A stretch of DNA of 64,000 bases, taken from assembly GCF_007827045.1 (NCBI RefSeq), contig NZ_RPFW01000002.1:186001-250000 (forward strand). The letters are read 5' to 3'. The DNA comes from Trebonia kvetii (GTDB lineage Bacteria > Actinomycetota > Actinomycetes > Streptosporangiales > Streptosporangiaceae). Below are positions 33,832 to 43,283 of this stretch, in pieces (positions within the stretch are counted from its first letter, which is position 1; every line of letters starts with the position of its first letter). Under the pieces are notes generated by a model that worked only from the letters and a program-made list of their open reading frames with translations, was not told the DNA's origin and searched no databases. The translations under genes were made by a program, and so were the position numbers.

Positions 33832-34485
33832 TCAGCGGGCGGCCGGCTCGGGCAGCGACGTCAGGAACGCGCGCAGCTTGTCCGGGTCCGTGAACACGTG
33901 GCCGGTGATGCCCAGGGCCTCGGCCCCGGCCACGTTGGACTCCTTGTTGTCGATGAAGACCGCCTCGGCCGGCGTGATCCCGAGGTCGGCAAGGACATGC
34001 AGGTAGATGTCCGCGCCCGGCTTGAGCAGGCCGAGTTCCCCGCTGACGTAGCAGGCGGCGCCGAAGAAGTCGCCGAGCGGCCCGTGCCGGAAGTAGCTGC
34101 CGAAGTCGGCGCCGGCGTTGGAGAGCAGCGCGAGCGGCGTGCCGCCCTCCCGCAGGTCAGCGAGCACCTCGACGGTCGCCGGGTTGATCGACAGCCAGCT
34201 GCGGAAGTCCGCCGCCCACAGTTCGTGCACCCTGGCCTCGTCCCAGCTGGCGCCGATCTCGGCGGCGATCGCCCGCCAGTAGGCGGCCACGCCCGCCGTG
34301 CCCTGGTCCAGTCCGTCGCGGTGCGCGAAGTAGGCGGCGAAGAACCGCTCGGTGGCGTCGTCACCGCTCACCCCCGCGAGGTCCGCGAGCACCGCCCTGT
34401 CGGCCGTCGACGGCGTCAGGGATATGACCTCGCCGTAATCGAAGATCACGGTTCTGCCAGGCAGCGAAAGGGGAGCACGAGTCAC
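33832..34485 (-). CDS. HAD family hydrolase
   Basis: 217 aa from GTG 34485, set by TACGGT 6 bases upstream. HAD motif I is VIFDYGEVI (nucleophile Asp; the usual second Asp of DxD is Gly, as in HAD-IA epoxide-hydrolase N-domain types), motif II LLSNAG, motif III Lys in LGLLKPGADIY and motif IV VFIDNKESNVAGAEALG. A helical cap domain lies between motifs I and II. It is likely a phosphatase or dehalogenase-like enzyme in the cytoplasm; substrate unknown. Confidence 0.86.
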   Translation of the reverse strand: MTRAPLSLPGRTVIFDYGEVISLTPSTADRAVLADLAGVSGDDATERFFAAYFAHRDGLDQGTAGVAAYWRAIAAEIGASWDEARVHELWAADFRSWLSINPATVEVLADLREGGTPLALLSNAGADFGSYFRHGPLGDFFGAACYVSGELGLLKPGADIYLHVLADLGITPAEAVFIDNKESNVAGAEALGITGHVFTDPDKLRAFLTSLPEPAAR

Positions 34486-34491
34486 CAGCTC

Positions 34492-34497
34492 ACCGTA
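34492..34497 (-). promoter_or_regulatory. Predicted -10 (TACGGT), leaderless
   Basis: Minus-strand TACGGT ends 6 bases before the GTG of the HAD hydrolase. A separate small palindrome CCCGCG-TTGC-CGCGGG (34561-34576) lies upstream. Confidence 0.4.
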
Positions 34498-34704
34498 TCG
34501 TGGCGCCCCGGCGGGCGTGGTGGCACGGCCCGCTCTCCGTGCCACCACACCCTGCCCGCTCCCGCGTTGCCGCGGGTCCCCTCCCCGCAGGCAGCGCTTT
34601 GAATATAGGAGTTAATGGTAAAATTCAGGTCTAATTCATTGTTTGCCACGTTTTAAAGAAGTTTCAGCCGCCAGCGGGCCGGTGTTTCACGAGGAAGGAG
34701 CCGC

Positions 34705-37700
34705 ATGCCTGCCGGGACGATCATCATCCTGGGGCATGTCGAGCTGCGCTCGGGCGATAAGCCGGCGAGCTTGCGCAGGCAGCTGCGCAAGGCGCTGGCG
34801 CTCATGGTCGCCGCCCGGGGCAGGCGAGTGCGCCGCCAGGAGATTTCCGCCGCTGTCTGGGAGAACGAGGACAGCGACGTACGCACCCTGATGTGGTCAT
34901 TGCGACGTGCGTTGCGGGATTGCAACAGTGGCTTTGATGTGCCGCCTGATAAGGGCAAGGAAGGCAATTACCGTCTCGTCGCCGCCGAGCCAGGCAGCCT
35001 TGACGACGCGGTCGACGCATTCCGCTTTCTCGCCTTGACCAGGCAGGCCGAGGCATCGCTCGACGACGGCCAGGAGACCGATGCGGTCGGGCTGCTGACC
35101 ACGGCGGCCGTGCTGTGGGGCGGCGAGCCGTTCTCGGGCCTGTGGCCCGACGGACCGCCCCAGGCGTGCCGTCGACTACGGGCGGAACTGGAGCAGGCGG
35201 GCGACCAGGTCGTCCGCACCCTGGCCGAGGCGGCGCTGCGCCAGGGCGCCCCGTACCGAGCGGCCCGCGCCTATCACGGCCAGCCGATCGGCGAGCGCGC
35301 CGCGGACGGTGACATCGGCTGGCTGGCGGACTTCCTGATCGCCCTGCACGACCGGCCGGGCGGCGAGGAGGCCGGACGCCTGCTCGCGGCGCGGCGCGGC
35401 CCGGGCAGTGACAACCGCCTTGGCGAGCGCGTCGTGGCGCGCGCCGACGACCTGCTGATGCTCGCCGAGGCGGGGATCGACGTGCACCGCCCGCTGGCCG
35501 AGGAGCGGCGCCCGCCGGTCGCCGGCAGCCCGCGGGTCATGGTCGGCAGGGATGCGGAGATGACCGCGTTCCGCCAGGCGCTCGCGGGCATGCTGGCCGG
35601 CCGCCCCGCCACCGTGCTCGCGCGCGGCGCCAGCGGGCGCGGCAAGAGCAGGCTGGCGGGCGAGTTCGCCGTCGCGGCCGGCACGGCCGGCGTCCCCGTC
35701 GTGCTCGTCGACGCCGACCAGCCGGGCGACCTGCGACCCTGGCAGGAAATCGCCAGGAGACTCTGGCCCGCCGCGTGCCGTGACCTAGGCCAGGGCCGGG
35801 ACCTCGCGGCGCCGTGGCTGACGCTCGCGCAGCGGCGCGCGCTGCTTGACTTCGTCGCACCGCGGGCGGGCGGGTCCGCACCGCCAGAGCCCGACCAGGC
35901 GCAGCAGGCGCGCTTCGCGGACATCGCGGGCGCGCTGAGCCTGCTCGCGCGGAACGTCGCCGGCCGCAGGGGCCTCGTGGTGGCCGTCGACAACGCGGAC
36001 CGCCTCAGCGAGCGCTCGCGGGACCTGATGGGGCTGTTCCTGGCCAGCCTGCGCGACGCGCCGGTGTGCGTGGTGCTCCTCGGCCGCGGGGAGGGAGGCG
36101 ACGCGGCGCCGTGGGCGGAGGTGGCGGCAGACGCGGGGGCCGGCCTGGTGCGCCTGTTCCTCGGGGCGCTGCCGGAGGAGGCGATCGGCGGCTGGCTGCG
36201 GCAGGTGCGCGAGCAGGAGCCGACGGCGGAAGAGATCGCGCTTGTCGCGCGCGCGACCGGCGGTGAGCCGGTGCGGATCGGTGACCAGATGGCCGGCGCG
36301 GCCGTGCTAGCCCCCTGGTCGCGGGACCCGGCCGACCCGCGTACCGCGGCGGAAGACGCCGGCGTCCCCTCGGCCTGGCTTGCGGCCGCGGCGATCACCG
36401 CCACCGGCCTGGCCATCGAGACCGCGCTCGTCGCCAGCATGCTCGACCTGACCGATGAACAGGCCGACCGCGAGGAACTGCGGGCTCGCCGCATGGCGTG
36501 GATCGACACGTCGGCGGGCGTGCGCTTCTCGCACGGCAGTCACCGCGAGGACGTGATCGCACGGCTGGACGCCGACCCGGCGCTGCGGCGCGCCCTGCAC
36601 GCGCGCGCGTTCGCGGCGCTCATCGAGCGCGTCCCGGCCGCGGGAGACCCCGACCCGAGCCTGCCGGTCAGGATCGCGGAGCACGCGCTGCGCGCCGACC
36701 GGGACCTGTCACCGGAGGAGGCGGCGCGTGCCTTCCTCGCGGCGGCCCAGGCCGAACGGGCAAGCGGCGAGGCGGCCGAGACGTGGGCGAGGGCCGGCAT
36801 CATGCGCAGGCCGCGGGATATGGCGATGCGGGCCAGCCTGCACCTGGCGCTCGGCGACGCGCTCGACCAGCGCGGCGCGGTCACCGCGGCCGACCGCGAG
36901 TACCAGCTGGCCTTCGACATCGCGGCCGACCGGCCGCTGGTGCGGGCGGAGGCGCTGATCAGGCTCGCCCGCCGGTGGACGGACCCGGGCAAGATCGACT
37001 GGTACCTGCTGCGCGGCCTCCAGGACGGCATCGCCGCCCTGGAGGGCCACGACGAGGAACTGGCGGTCGCGCTGCGCCTGCAGCTCACCGCCCACCTGGC
37101 CCGCAAGTCCACGCTGGCCGTCCCGGTGCTCGGCACCGAGGCCGACGAGATCAGGCAGGGCGGCGTCGCCCTGGCCCGGACGGCGCTCGGCCAGGCGGCC
37201 GGCCTGCCGCCGGCCGCCGCCTGCGAGGTGCTCAACGAGTGCCGCTGGGCGCTGTACGACTACGACCCGCCGGCCGAGACAGTCAAGCTGTCGCAGCGCC
37301 TGGACCGGGTCAGCCTGCTCGCCAGGTCGCCGTACTTCCAGCGGCAGGCGCTGATGACCCTCGCGGTCGACCAGCTCAGGCTCGGCCAGGTCACCGAGGC
37401 GCAGGGCACGCTGCTCGCTCATGAGCGGAGCATGCCGGACAGCCACGCCTCCCGGTGGCTCCAGCTCACCATGGAGAGCGCGCTCGACCTCTGGTTCGGC
37501 AGGTTCGCCGCGGCGGAAGACCGGCTGTTCGGCGTTGCCGCGCCGCTCGTCGCCCAGGCGCACGCGGAGCAGGCGCGGGTAGCGGACACGCTGCAGCAGA
37601 CCTGGCAGGGACAGGTGCTCTGGCTGCGCCGCGAGCGCGGTGAGATCCTCAGCGGCACCGACCCCGAGGTCTACCGGCAGATCGAGGGCCACGCGTACTT

Positions 37701-38310
37701 CCCCATCTGGCGGGTCGCGCTCGCCCTTCTCAGCTCCGACGACGGCGACCTGACCGCGGCGGCCGCCCACGTCCGCGCGCTCGACGAGGAATATCACCGG
37801 TTCGCCGCGTTCCCGCCGCACGGCTGGACCGTCTCCGTCGCCGCGATGCTGGCGGAGACCTGCTGGGCGATGAGCCCGCAGGGCCGTCGTCGCTCGCGGG
37901 AAGACCCGCTGGGGGAGATGCTCCCCGACATCCTCGCCCGGCTGCGAGCCATCATCGACAGGCACCCAGGCGAGGTCGTCCTCGCGGGCTGGCCGTCGGT
38001 CCCGCTCGGTCCCGCCGAGCGGTTCGCCGGCCTGCTCGCCCTCGCCGGCGGGGACTTCGGCGAGGCGCTGCGCCTGTTCGACGCGGTGTCGGGCAAGGTC
38101 GCCGCGGCGCCCCCGCACGCGGCCCGCCTCCAGGTGGACAGGGCACGCGCCCTGATCGGCCGCCTCGGCGCCGGCCGCGCGGGCGGCGGCCGTGGCAGCA
38201 GCGACCGGGACGCCGCCGTCCGGCTGCTCGACCAGGCCGCGGCGACGGCCGGGCGGCTCGGCATGCGCGGGCTCGCCGAGGAGGCCGGCCAGCTGCTCGC
38301 CCGGTGCTGA
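34705..38310 (+). CDS. Large SARP-like regulator: winged helix, BTAD, ATPase, TPR
   Basis: 1201 aa from ATG 34705 after GAGGAAGGAGCCGC. Residues 1-95 (LRRQLRKALALMVAARGRRVRRQEISAAVWENEDSDVRTLMWSLRRALRD) form an OmpR/SARP winged helix. Residues about 100-240 form a BTAD helical domain (AVGLLTTAAVLWGGEPFSGLWPD). A STAND-type ATPase follows, with Walker A ARGASGRGKSRL near residue 310 and a Walker B-like VVAVDNADRLSE near 430. The C-terminal half (residues about 650-1200) is TPR-like. Such large SARPs activate secondary-metabolite or developmental genes. No biosynthetic cluster is adjacent. A TAAAAT at 34619-34624 in the AT-rich leader may be its -10. Confidence 0.85.
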   Translation: MPAGTIIILGHVELRSGDKPASLRRQLRKALALMVAARGRRVRRQEISAAVWENEDSDVRTLMWSLRRALRDCNSGFDVPPDKGKEGNYRLVAAEPGSLDDAVDAFRFLALTRQAEASLDDGQETDAVGLLTTAAVLWGGEPFSGLWPDGPPQACRRLRAELEQAGDQVVRTLAEAALRQGAPYRAARAYHGQPIGERAADGDIGWLADFLIALHDRPGGEEAGRLLAARRGPGSDNRLGERVVARADDLLMLAEAGIDVHRPLAEERRPPVAGSPRVMVGRDAEMTAFRQALAGMLAGRPATVLARGASGRGKSRLAGEFAVAAGTAGVPVVLVDADQPGDLRPWQEIARRLWPAACRDLGQGRDLAAPWLTLAQRRALLDFVAPRAGGSAPPEPDQAQQARFADIAGALSLLARNVAGRRGLVVAVDNADRLSERSRDLMGLFLASLRDAPVCVVLLGRGEGGDAAPWAEVAADAGAGLVRLFLGALPEEAIGGWLRQVREQEPTAEEIALVARATGGEPVRIGDQMAGAAVLAPWSRDPADPRTAAEDAGVPSAWLAAAAITATGLAIETALVASMLDLTDEQADREELRARRMAWIDTSAGVRFSHGSHREDVIARLDADPALRRALHARAFAALIERVPAAGDPDPSLPVRIAEHALRADRDLSPEEAARAFLAAAQAERASGEAAETWARAGIMRRPRDMAMRASLHLALGDALDQRGAVTAADREYQLAFDIAADRPLVRAEALIRLARRWTDPGKIDWYLLRGLQDGIAALEGHDEELAVALRLQLTAHLARKSTLAVPVLGTEADEIRQGGVALARTALGQAAGLPPAAACEVLNECRWALYDYDPPAETVKLSQRLDRVSLLARSPYFQRQALMTLAVDQLRLGQVTEAQGTLLAHERSMPDSHASRWLQLTMESALDLWFGRFAAAEDRLFGVAAPLVAQAHAEQARVADTLQQTWQGQVLWLRRERGEILSGTDPEVYRQIEGHAYFPIWRVALALLSSDDGDLTAAAAHVRALDEEYHRFAAFPPHGWTVSVAAMLAETCWAMSPQGRRRSREDPLGEMLPDILARLRAIIDRHPGEVVLAGWPSVPLGPAERFAGLLALAGGDFGEALRLFDAVSGKVAAAPPHAARLQVDRARALIGRLGAGRAGGGRGSSDRDAAVRLLDQAAATAGRLGMRGLAEEAGQLLARC

Positions 38311-38348
38311 CCCGGTTACCGCGCAGGGTTTTCTGCCGCACCGCGTCC

Positions 38349-38354
38349 TAGGAT
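38349..38354 (+). promoter_or_regulatory. Predicted -10 (TAGGAT), leaderless
   Basis: CCTAGGATCG, identical to the element at 32059-32068, ends 7 bases before the ATG at 38362. Confidence 0.5.
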
Positions 38355-38361
38355 CGGGTTC

Positions 38362-39195
38362 ATGACGACCATCCTCATCACGGGCGCCGCGGGAAGCATC
38401 GGCACCATGCTCCGCTCCCGGCTGGCCCGCGAGGGACGCGTGCTGCGGCTGCTCGACGTCGCGCCGCTGCCCGGCGGGCCAGGCCCCGGTGAGGAGTCCG
38501 TCACCGCCTCGGTGACCGACATGGCCGCGATGACCGCCGCCTGCAAAGGAGCCGACGCGATCATCCACCTGGGCGGCATCCCGTCGGAGGCCGCGTGGGC
38601 GCCGGTGCTCGACGTCAACATCAACGGCACCTACACGGTCTTCGAGGCCGCCCGCAGGGCCGGAGTGCCGCGGGTGGTCTTCGCCTCCTCCAATCACGCG
38701 GTCGGGTTCGCGCCGCGCGAGTCGTTCCCCGTCCCCGACGCCGCCTATCCCGCGCCCGACACCTACTACGGCGTCTCCAAGGCGGCCGGCGAGGCCGTCG
38801 CGGCCCTGTACGCCAGCCGCTATGGCCTCAATGCCGTCTGCGTCCGCATCCTGTCCTGCTTCGAGCGGCCGCTGAACGCGCGGATGCTGTCCACCTGGCT
38901 GTCGCCTGACGACGCCGGCCGGCTCTTCGAGGCCTGCCTCACCGCGCCCGCGCCCGGCTTCCGCGTCATCTACGGCGTGTCGGACAACACCCGCGGCGGC
39001 TGGGTGTCACTCGACGGCGCCCGGGCTCTCGGCTACGAGCCGCGAGACGACGCCGAGCACTACGCCACCGACGTCCTCGCCGCCGCCGGCGACCCAGCCG
39101 GCCCCGACCCCGCCGACCCGGTCTTCCGCTACCTGGGGGGCGACTTCACCCTGCCGTCCCGCGACGCCCCCATCCCGCCCGCCGCTGACAGCTAA
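38362..39195 (+). CDS. NAD-dependent epimerase/dehydratase, uronate-dehydrogenase-like
   Basis: 277 aa short-chain dehydrogenase of the extended type. The NAD site is ITGAAGSIGTMLRSRLA; DVAPLP holds the adenine-ribose Asp; catalytic Ser/Tyr/Lys are in FASSNHAVGF and YYGVSKAAGEAVAALYA (YxxxK). The SSNHAVGF and FPVPDAAYPAPDTYYGVSKA strings match uronate dehydrogenase (Udh), which oxidises glucuronate or galacturonate to the aldaro-lactone. Proteins of this family often have other sugar or steroid substrates, and no sugar-acid gene is next to it. Confidence 0.8.
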   Translation: MTTILITGAAGSIGTMLRSRLAREGRVLRLLDVAPLPGGPGPGEESVTASVTDMAAMTAACKGADAIIHLGGIPSEAAWAPVLDVNINGTYTVFEAARRAGVPRVVFASSNHAVGFAPRESFPVPDAAYPAPDTYYGVSKAAGEAVAALYASRYGLNAVCVRILSCFERPLNARMLSTWLSPDDAGRLFEACLTAPAPGFRVIYGVSDNTRGGWVSLDGARALGYEPRDDAEHYATDVLAAAGDPAGPDPADPVFRYLGGDFTLPSRDAPIPPAADS

Positions 39196-39277
39196 CCCTC
39201 CGCCCGCCGGCGCCGTTGCCGGCCGATGCTCACACGTCCGGCTGACCAGCCGCCGGCCGCGGGCATGGACGGCGGGC

Positions 39278-40756
39278 CTAGTTCGTGCCGGTGATCCCCG
39301 AGTAGTCGGCCACCACGCGCACCGTGCCCGCGCCGACTTGGGGGTCGTAGGTGGCGACCTGCTCCAGGTAGCTCATCCCCGCACGGGACAGTGCCTGGCC
39401 GGGGGAGAAGAAGCCGGGGACCGTCAGGTGCAGCATGGTGCCCGGCCGTGCGGTGATCGTCAGCTGCGCGGCGTCGGTGTAGAAGACGAGCGCGCCGCCA
39501 TCGCTGGTGCGCAGCGCGAACTCCTGTCCGTTGATCCCCGAGGCGGGTGCGTGCGTGTCGGTGACGGCCGCGCCAGGCAGCTTGCCGCGCCAGAACCGCT
39601 GGTCGGCCATGTCGGACAGGTTCCCGGGATCGGCCACCTCGTTGCCCATGCCGTCGAGCGTCGCCGCGGTGACCGCGGGGAGCTGGCCAGGGGCGACGGC
39701 GAGGGACAGGTCGGTGGGGGAGACCGCCGTGGCAAGCCCGTTGGCGCCGACGTCGATCCGCGGTGCGCTGGTGCCGGGCAGCAGGTAAGGCTCGATCGCG
39801 TTCCGCCAGGCCCCGCCGGGGGTGGCCTGGGTGAACAGCAGGTACTCCATGGACGTGACCTGCTTGGGATGCGCGGAGAACGCGTTGGCCACTTGCACCA
39901 CGAACCAGCGCGGACCGGCCGCCGGCTCGTTGCGCGGGATGTAGTAGGTCGCCTGGACCGGCCCGAACGCGGGGTAAGGCGCCACGCCGAGGCCGCGCTG
40001 CCGCTGGTACAGGCCCGTGTCGATCGCGAAGCTCGAGCCGGTCTCCGCCACGGCGAGCAGCGTGTCGCTGCGCTCGGCGTTCGCGCCGTTGTTGACCGTC
40101 GTGTACCCGGCGAGCACCCCGTGGGCCTGCCCGAGAGTCAGCGGGCCGGAGGAAGCGGCCGGCGAGGCCGGCGCGCTGGCAGAAGCGGAAACAGTCGGCG
40201 TCGCGGTCGGGGCGGTGAAACCGCCGCCGCCCTGCGCGGCATGACCGTTCGGGTGCCCGCTGGTGAGCAGGATCGCGCTGGCGCCGGTGGCGGCCGCGAG
40301 CACGATCACCCCGGCCGGGATCAGCCAGCGCGGTCGGGCCCCATGAATAAGGCTGTTGCGGCTGCGGCGGGAAGGGCCCGGCCGTCCCCGGCGGCCGCGC
40401 CTGGCGCCGCCGCCGGGGAGGTAGAAATCGCCGGTGTCGGGTTCGTCCTGATCCCCGCGACCTGGGTAGGGCGCGGGAGGCCACGGCCCATAGGACAGGT
40501 CCGTGTCCGGCTGGGGGCTCGCCGACGGCCAGGGCTCGCGCTCATAGGTGATCGGATAGGGAGCCGTGCCCTCGTCAAGCACGTCGTCTTCCGCGGGCCA
40601 GTCGCCCTCCGCCTGCCAGTCGCCCTCGGCCTGCCAGCCATCGCCTGGCGCCCAGAAATCGTCCGCGGCCCAGGCCCCTGAGCCGCCGCCCGCGCTGGAC
40701 GCAGGTGCGGGGTCGCGCTGACCCGACGGCGGTCGGCCGAAATCCCAGTGACTCAT
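39278..40756 (-). CDS. Membrane-anchored protein with disordered cytoplasmic arm
   Basis: 492 aa. Residues 1-140 are acidic, Pro/Trp/Gly-rich and repetitive (GDGWQAEGDWQAEGDWPAE), probably disordered and cytoplasmic. A basic stretch and one membrane helix (WLIPAGVIVLAAATGASAILLTSG) near residue 145-170 follow, then a Thr/Ser/Ala stalk and an extracellular domain of about 290 residues (LTLGQAHGVLAGYTTVNNGANAERSDTLLAVAETGSSFAIDTGLYQ...GMSYLEQVATYDPQVGAGTVRVVADYSG). This outer domain resembles the actinobacterial DUF8094-type domain; function unknown. Upstream CTCTGGAGCACG supplies GGAG as ribosome-binding site. Confidence 0.75.
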   Translation of the reverse strand: MSHWDFGRPPSGQRDPAPASSAGGGSGAWAADDFWAPGDGWQAEGDWQAEGDWPAEDDVLDEGTAPYPITYEREPWPSASPQPDTDLSYGPWPPAPYPGRGDQDEPDTGDFYLPGGGARRGRRGRPGPSRRSRNSLIHGARPRWLIPAGVIVLAAATGASAILLTSGHPNGHAAQGGGGFTAPTATPTVSASASAPASPAASSGPLTLGQAHGVLAGYTTVNNGANAERSDTLLAVAETGSSFAIDTGLYQRQRGLGVAPYPAFGPVQATYYIPRNEPAAGPRWFVVQVANAFSAHPKQVTSMEYLLFTQATPGGAWRNAIEPYLLPGTSAPRIDVGANGLATAVSPTDLSLAVAPGQLPAVTAATLDGMGNEVADPGNLSDMADQRFWRGKLPGAAVTDTHAPASGINGQEFALRTSDGGALVFYTDAAQLTITARPGTMLHLTVPGFFSPGQALSRAGMSYLEQVATYDPQVGAGTVRVVADYSGITGTN

Positions 40757-40869
40757 CGTGCTCCAGAGCTAAAGGCCCGATGTCATGTACTACGCACCGC
40801 CCGCCGCCGCGGTTCACGAATCTCCGTTCACGTTAACACCCGCGACGCGCCGTTATCGCGGGAACGCGA

Positions 40870-42015
40870 TCACCGCCACGCACTGCCGTTCCAGCGCAGG
40901 ATGAAGGTCTTCGTGGCGTTTCCGTTGACGGTGAAGCCGACCGCCCAGGCGTTGCCAGGCGAACTGGCGGCCACACCGCCGAGCTGGACGCTCCCGCCCA
41001 GGGTCGGGCTCGCCGTCCGCACCCAGGACGTCCCCGTCCACCGCTCGAGCAGCGGAACGACAGCGGAACCCCGGTAGGCCTCGCCGCCCGCCCACGCGGT
41101 CCCGCCGGGCACGGCCGCGACCGCGACGAACCCGGCACTCTTCGGGCTCGGGATCTTCACCCAGCTGCTGCCGTTGAAGTACATGCTGATCGCCGCGTTG
41201 GTCAGGGTGTCGGCGTCGCTGCCGACCGCCCACGCCGTGCCGCCGCGGCCCTCCGCCATGCCGTTGATGGTCCAGAAGCGCCCGCGGATCGGGAAGCGTG
41301 GCACCAGCGACCACGTGGCGCCGTTCCAGCGCATGAGCATGTCGGAGATCTGCGTGCTCTCCGTGGCGTCACCGCCCGCCCAGGCGCTGGTCGCCGACCG
41401 CGCGGCGATGCCGTTGACGCCGCCGCCGCCCGGGATGGCGGGCACCCGCGTCGTCGCCCAGGCTCGGCCGGTCCAGCGCCAGATCAGTCCGTTGCCCGCC
41501 GCGGTCGAGCCGGCGGCGAACGCGTATGCCGCCGTCGCGGTCACGGCGCTGAAGGCGCCGTCCACCGGCTTCGGCGTGGTCACCGTGGCCCACTTCCTGC
41601 CGTTCCAGTGCAGCAGCAGTGTGCGCGCGGGCACCTTGCCGTAGCCGCCGCTGAAACCGGCCGCCCACGCGTTCGACCGGGAGACGGCGGCCACCGCGAG
41701 CAGGCCGCCGGTGCCCGGGGTGAAGCCGGGCGACTTCGCCCAGCTCCTGCCGTTCCAGTGCAGGATCAGGGTCTTCTGGCGGAAGATCGAGCCGCTGTAG
41801 CCGACAGCCCACGCGTTACTCGCGGACGTGGCGGCCACGCCGCTCAGCCCGCCCGCGACGGTGTAGCCGGCCGGGGTGGTCACGGCCGCCGTGAGCCTGG
41901 CCTGGGACTTGCTGGCCTGCGCGGCATGAGCCGTGCCGCCCCCCGCCGCCACGGCGGCGGTCAGCCAGATCACTCCGGCGACGGTCACGATCCTGGTCGT
42001 CCAGCGAATGCGCAC
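40870..42015 (-). CDS. Secreted beta-propeller-like repeat protein
   Basis: 381 aa from GTG 42015, placed by TAATAT 6 bases upstream. A signal peptide MRIRWTTRIVTVAGVIWLTA...AAGGGTAHA is followed by about six to seven repeats of the form 'AVAATSASNAWAVGYSG...LILHWNGRSWAKS' (LLHWNGRKWATV, LIWRWTGRAWATT, MLMRWNGATWSLV, SMYFNGSSWVKI, LLERWTGTSWVRT, FILRWNGSAWR). The spacing of about 50-55 residues and the W-N-G-x-x-W strand suggest a six- or seven-bladed propeller. It lies downstream of trpS in the same direction. It may bind a sugar or protein at the cell surface; no enzymatic motif is visible. Confidence 0.75.
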   Translation of the reverse strand: MRIRWTTRIVTVAGVIWLTAAVAAGGGTAHAAQASKSQARLTAAVTTPAGYTVAGGLSGVAATSASNAWAVGYSGSIFRQKTLILHWNGRSWAKSPGFTPGTGGLLAVAAVSRSNAWAAGFSGGYGKVPARTLLLHWNGRKWATVTTPKPVDGAFSAVTATAAYAFAAGSTAAGNGLIWRWTGRAWATTRVPAIPGGGGVNGIAARSATSAWAGGDATESTQISDMLMRWNGATWSLVPRFPIRGRFWTINGMAEGRGGTAWAVGSDADTLTNAAISMYFNGSSWVKIPSPKSAGFVAVAAVPGGTAWAGGEAYRGSAVVPLLERWTGTSWVRTASPTLGGSVQLGGVAASSPGNAWAVGFTVNGNATKTFILRWNGSAWR

Positions 42016-42021
42016 GACCGG

Positions 42022-42027
42022 ATATTA
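42022..42027 (-). promoter_or_regulatory. Predicted -10 (TAATAT), leaderless
   Basis: Minus-strand TAATAT ends 6 bases before the GTG at 42015 of the repeat protein, so it is probably transcribed apart from trpS. Confidence 0.5.
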
Positions 42028-42102
42028 ACCGCGAAACGGGCGGCGAGCCACGGGCCACGCGCGCGATCGGACAGCTGCCGGCCGGGAACGCCAGCAGCGC
42101 CG

Positions 42103-43206
42103 TCAGTACCGCGTGCCCATCGCGTCCCCGACCTCCTCAAGGGTGTCCACCGCGATCGCGCGGGCGCGGGCGCAGCCGTCGCGCAGCACCTCGCGGGCGT
42201 AGCCGGGATCCGCGGCCAGTTCCGTGCGCCGGGCGCGAATGGCAGCGAACCGTTCGTTGACCGCCTCCGTCACGACTCGTTTGAGCGCCGCCGCCCCGCC
42301 GCCGCCGATCTCGTGGGCGACCGTCACCGGGTCGCGGTCCAGGCACAGCGCGGCAAGCAGCACCAGCGAGGACACCGCGGGCCTTGCCTCCGGGTCGTAG
42401 CTGATGTGCCTGATCGGATCCGTCCGCGCGCCCCTGATCAGCCGGGCGGTCTCGTCCGCGGTGGCGCGCAGGGCGATCGCGTTGCCCCGCGACTTGGACA
42501 TCTTCCCGCCGTCGGTGCCGAGCAGCAGCGGCGCGTTGGACAGCAGCGCGTCCGGCTCGGGGAAGACGGCAACGCCGCCCGGGCCCGGGTAGCGCTCGTT
42601 GAACCGGCGCGCGATCAGCCTGGTGACCTCCAGGTGCGGCAGCTGGTCCTGGCCGACTGGCACCAGGTTCCCCTTGCAGAACAGGATGTCGGCCGCCTGG
42701 TGCGCCGGGTAGGTGAACATCAGGCCGCTCACCGACGCCTGCCGCGAATGGGCGATCTCGTCCTTCACGGTCGGATTGCGGCCAAGCTCGGGCACCGTGA
42801 CCAGGCTGAGGAAAGGCAGCAGCAGCTGGTTCAGCTCGGGGACCGCGCTGTGCGCGAAGATCACCGAGCGGGCCGGGTCGATCCCGATCGCCAGCTGGTC
42901 AAGGACGAGGCCGTCGACCCGCTCGCCGAGCCGCTCCGTGACGTCCCGGTCGGTGAGCGCCTGGTAGTCGGCGACGAGGATGAACGTCGCCGCACCGGCG
43001 TCCTGCAGCCGCACCCGGTTGCGCAGGCTGCCGAAATAGTGCCCCAGGTGCAGGTCGCCGGTGGGCCGGTCTCCGGTGAGGATCCGGAACGAGTGCGGGT
43101 CCTCGCCGATCCGCCGCTCGATGCCAGCCGAGCGCCGCAGCGCGGCGGCGAGGCTTCCCGAGATGGTCGGGGAGATCTCCGGCATCTCGGTGAGGGTGCT
43201 TGTCAT
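42103..43206 (-). CDS. trpS: Tryptophanyl-tRNA synthetase, attenuator-controlled
   Basis: 367 aa from ATG 43206, preceded by AAGGAGAAGCCC. Class I synthetase: the HIGH-type motif is GDLHLGHYFGSL, the KMSKS loop is GGKMSKSRGN, with VPVGQDQLPHLEVTR between, as usual for TrpRS. It charges tRNA-Trp in the cytoplasm. The upstream leader peptide with Trp-Trp and a terminator (see separate entries) show control by tryptophan supply. In Streptomyces coelicolor the auxiliary, indolmycin-resistant TrpRS gene is known to be controlled by ribosome-mediated attenuation, so this may be such an auxiliary copy. Whether a second trpS exists cannot be seen here. Confidence 0.93.
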   Translation of the reverse strand: MTSTLTEMPEISPTISGSLAAALRRSAGIERRIGEDPHSFRILTGDRPTGDLHLGHYFGSLRNRVRLQDAGAATFILVADYQALTDRDVTERLGERVDGLVLDQLAIGIDPARSVIFAHSAVPELNQLLLPFLSLVTVPELGRNPTVKDEIAHSRQASVSGLMFTYPAHQAADILFCKGNLVPVGQDQLPHLEVTRLIARRFNERYPGPGGVAVFPEPDALLSNAPLLLGTDGGKMSKSRGNAIALRATADETARLIRGARTDPIRHISYDPEARPAVSSLVLLAALCLDRDPVTVAHEIGGGGAAALKRVVTEAVNERFAAIRARRTELAADPGYAREVLRDGCARARAIAVDTLEEVGDAMGTRY

Positions 43207-43248
43207 GGGCTTCTCCTTGCCAGGTTCGTGAGGCGAGGGGCAGCCCGG

Positions 43249-43283
43249 AAAACGAAAAGGCCGTCCCCTTCCGGCGGACGGCC
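43249..43283 (-). terminator. Attenuator terminator of trpS (segments 3:4)
   Basis: On the minus strand GGCCGTCC (43283-43276) and GGACGGCC (43266-43259) form a perfect 8-bp stem with a 9-base loop, followed at once by TTTTCGTTTT. It is a strong intrinsic terminator located between leader peptide and trpS. Confidence 0.85.
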
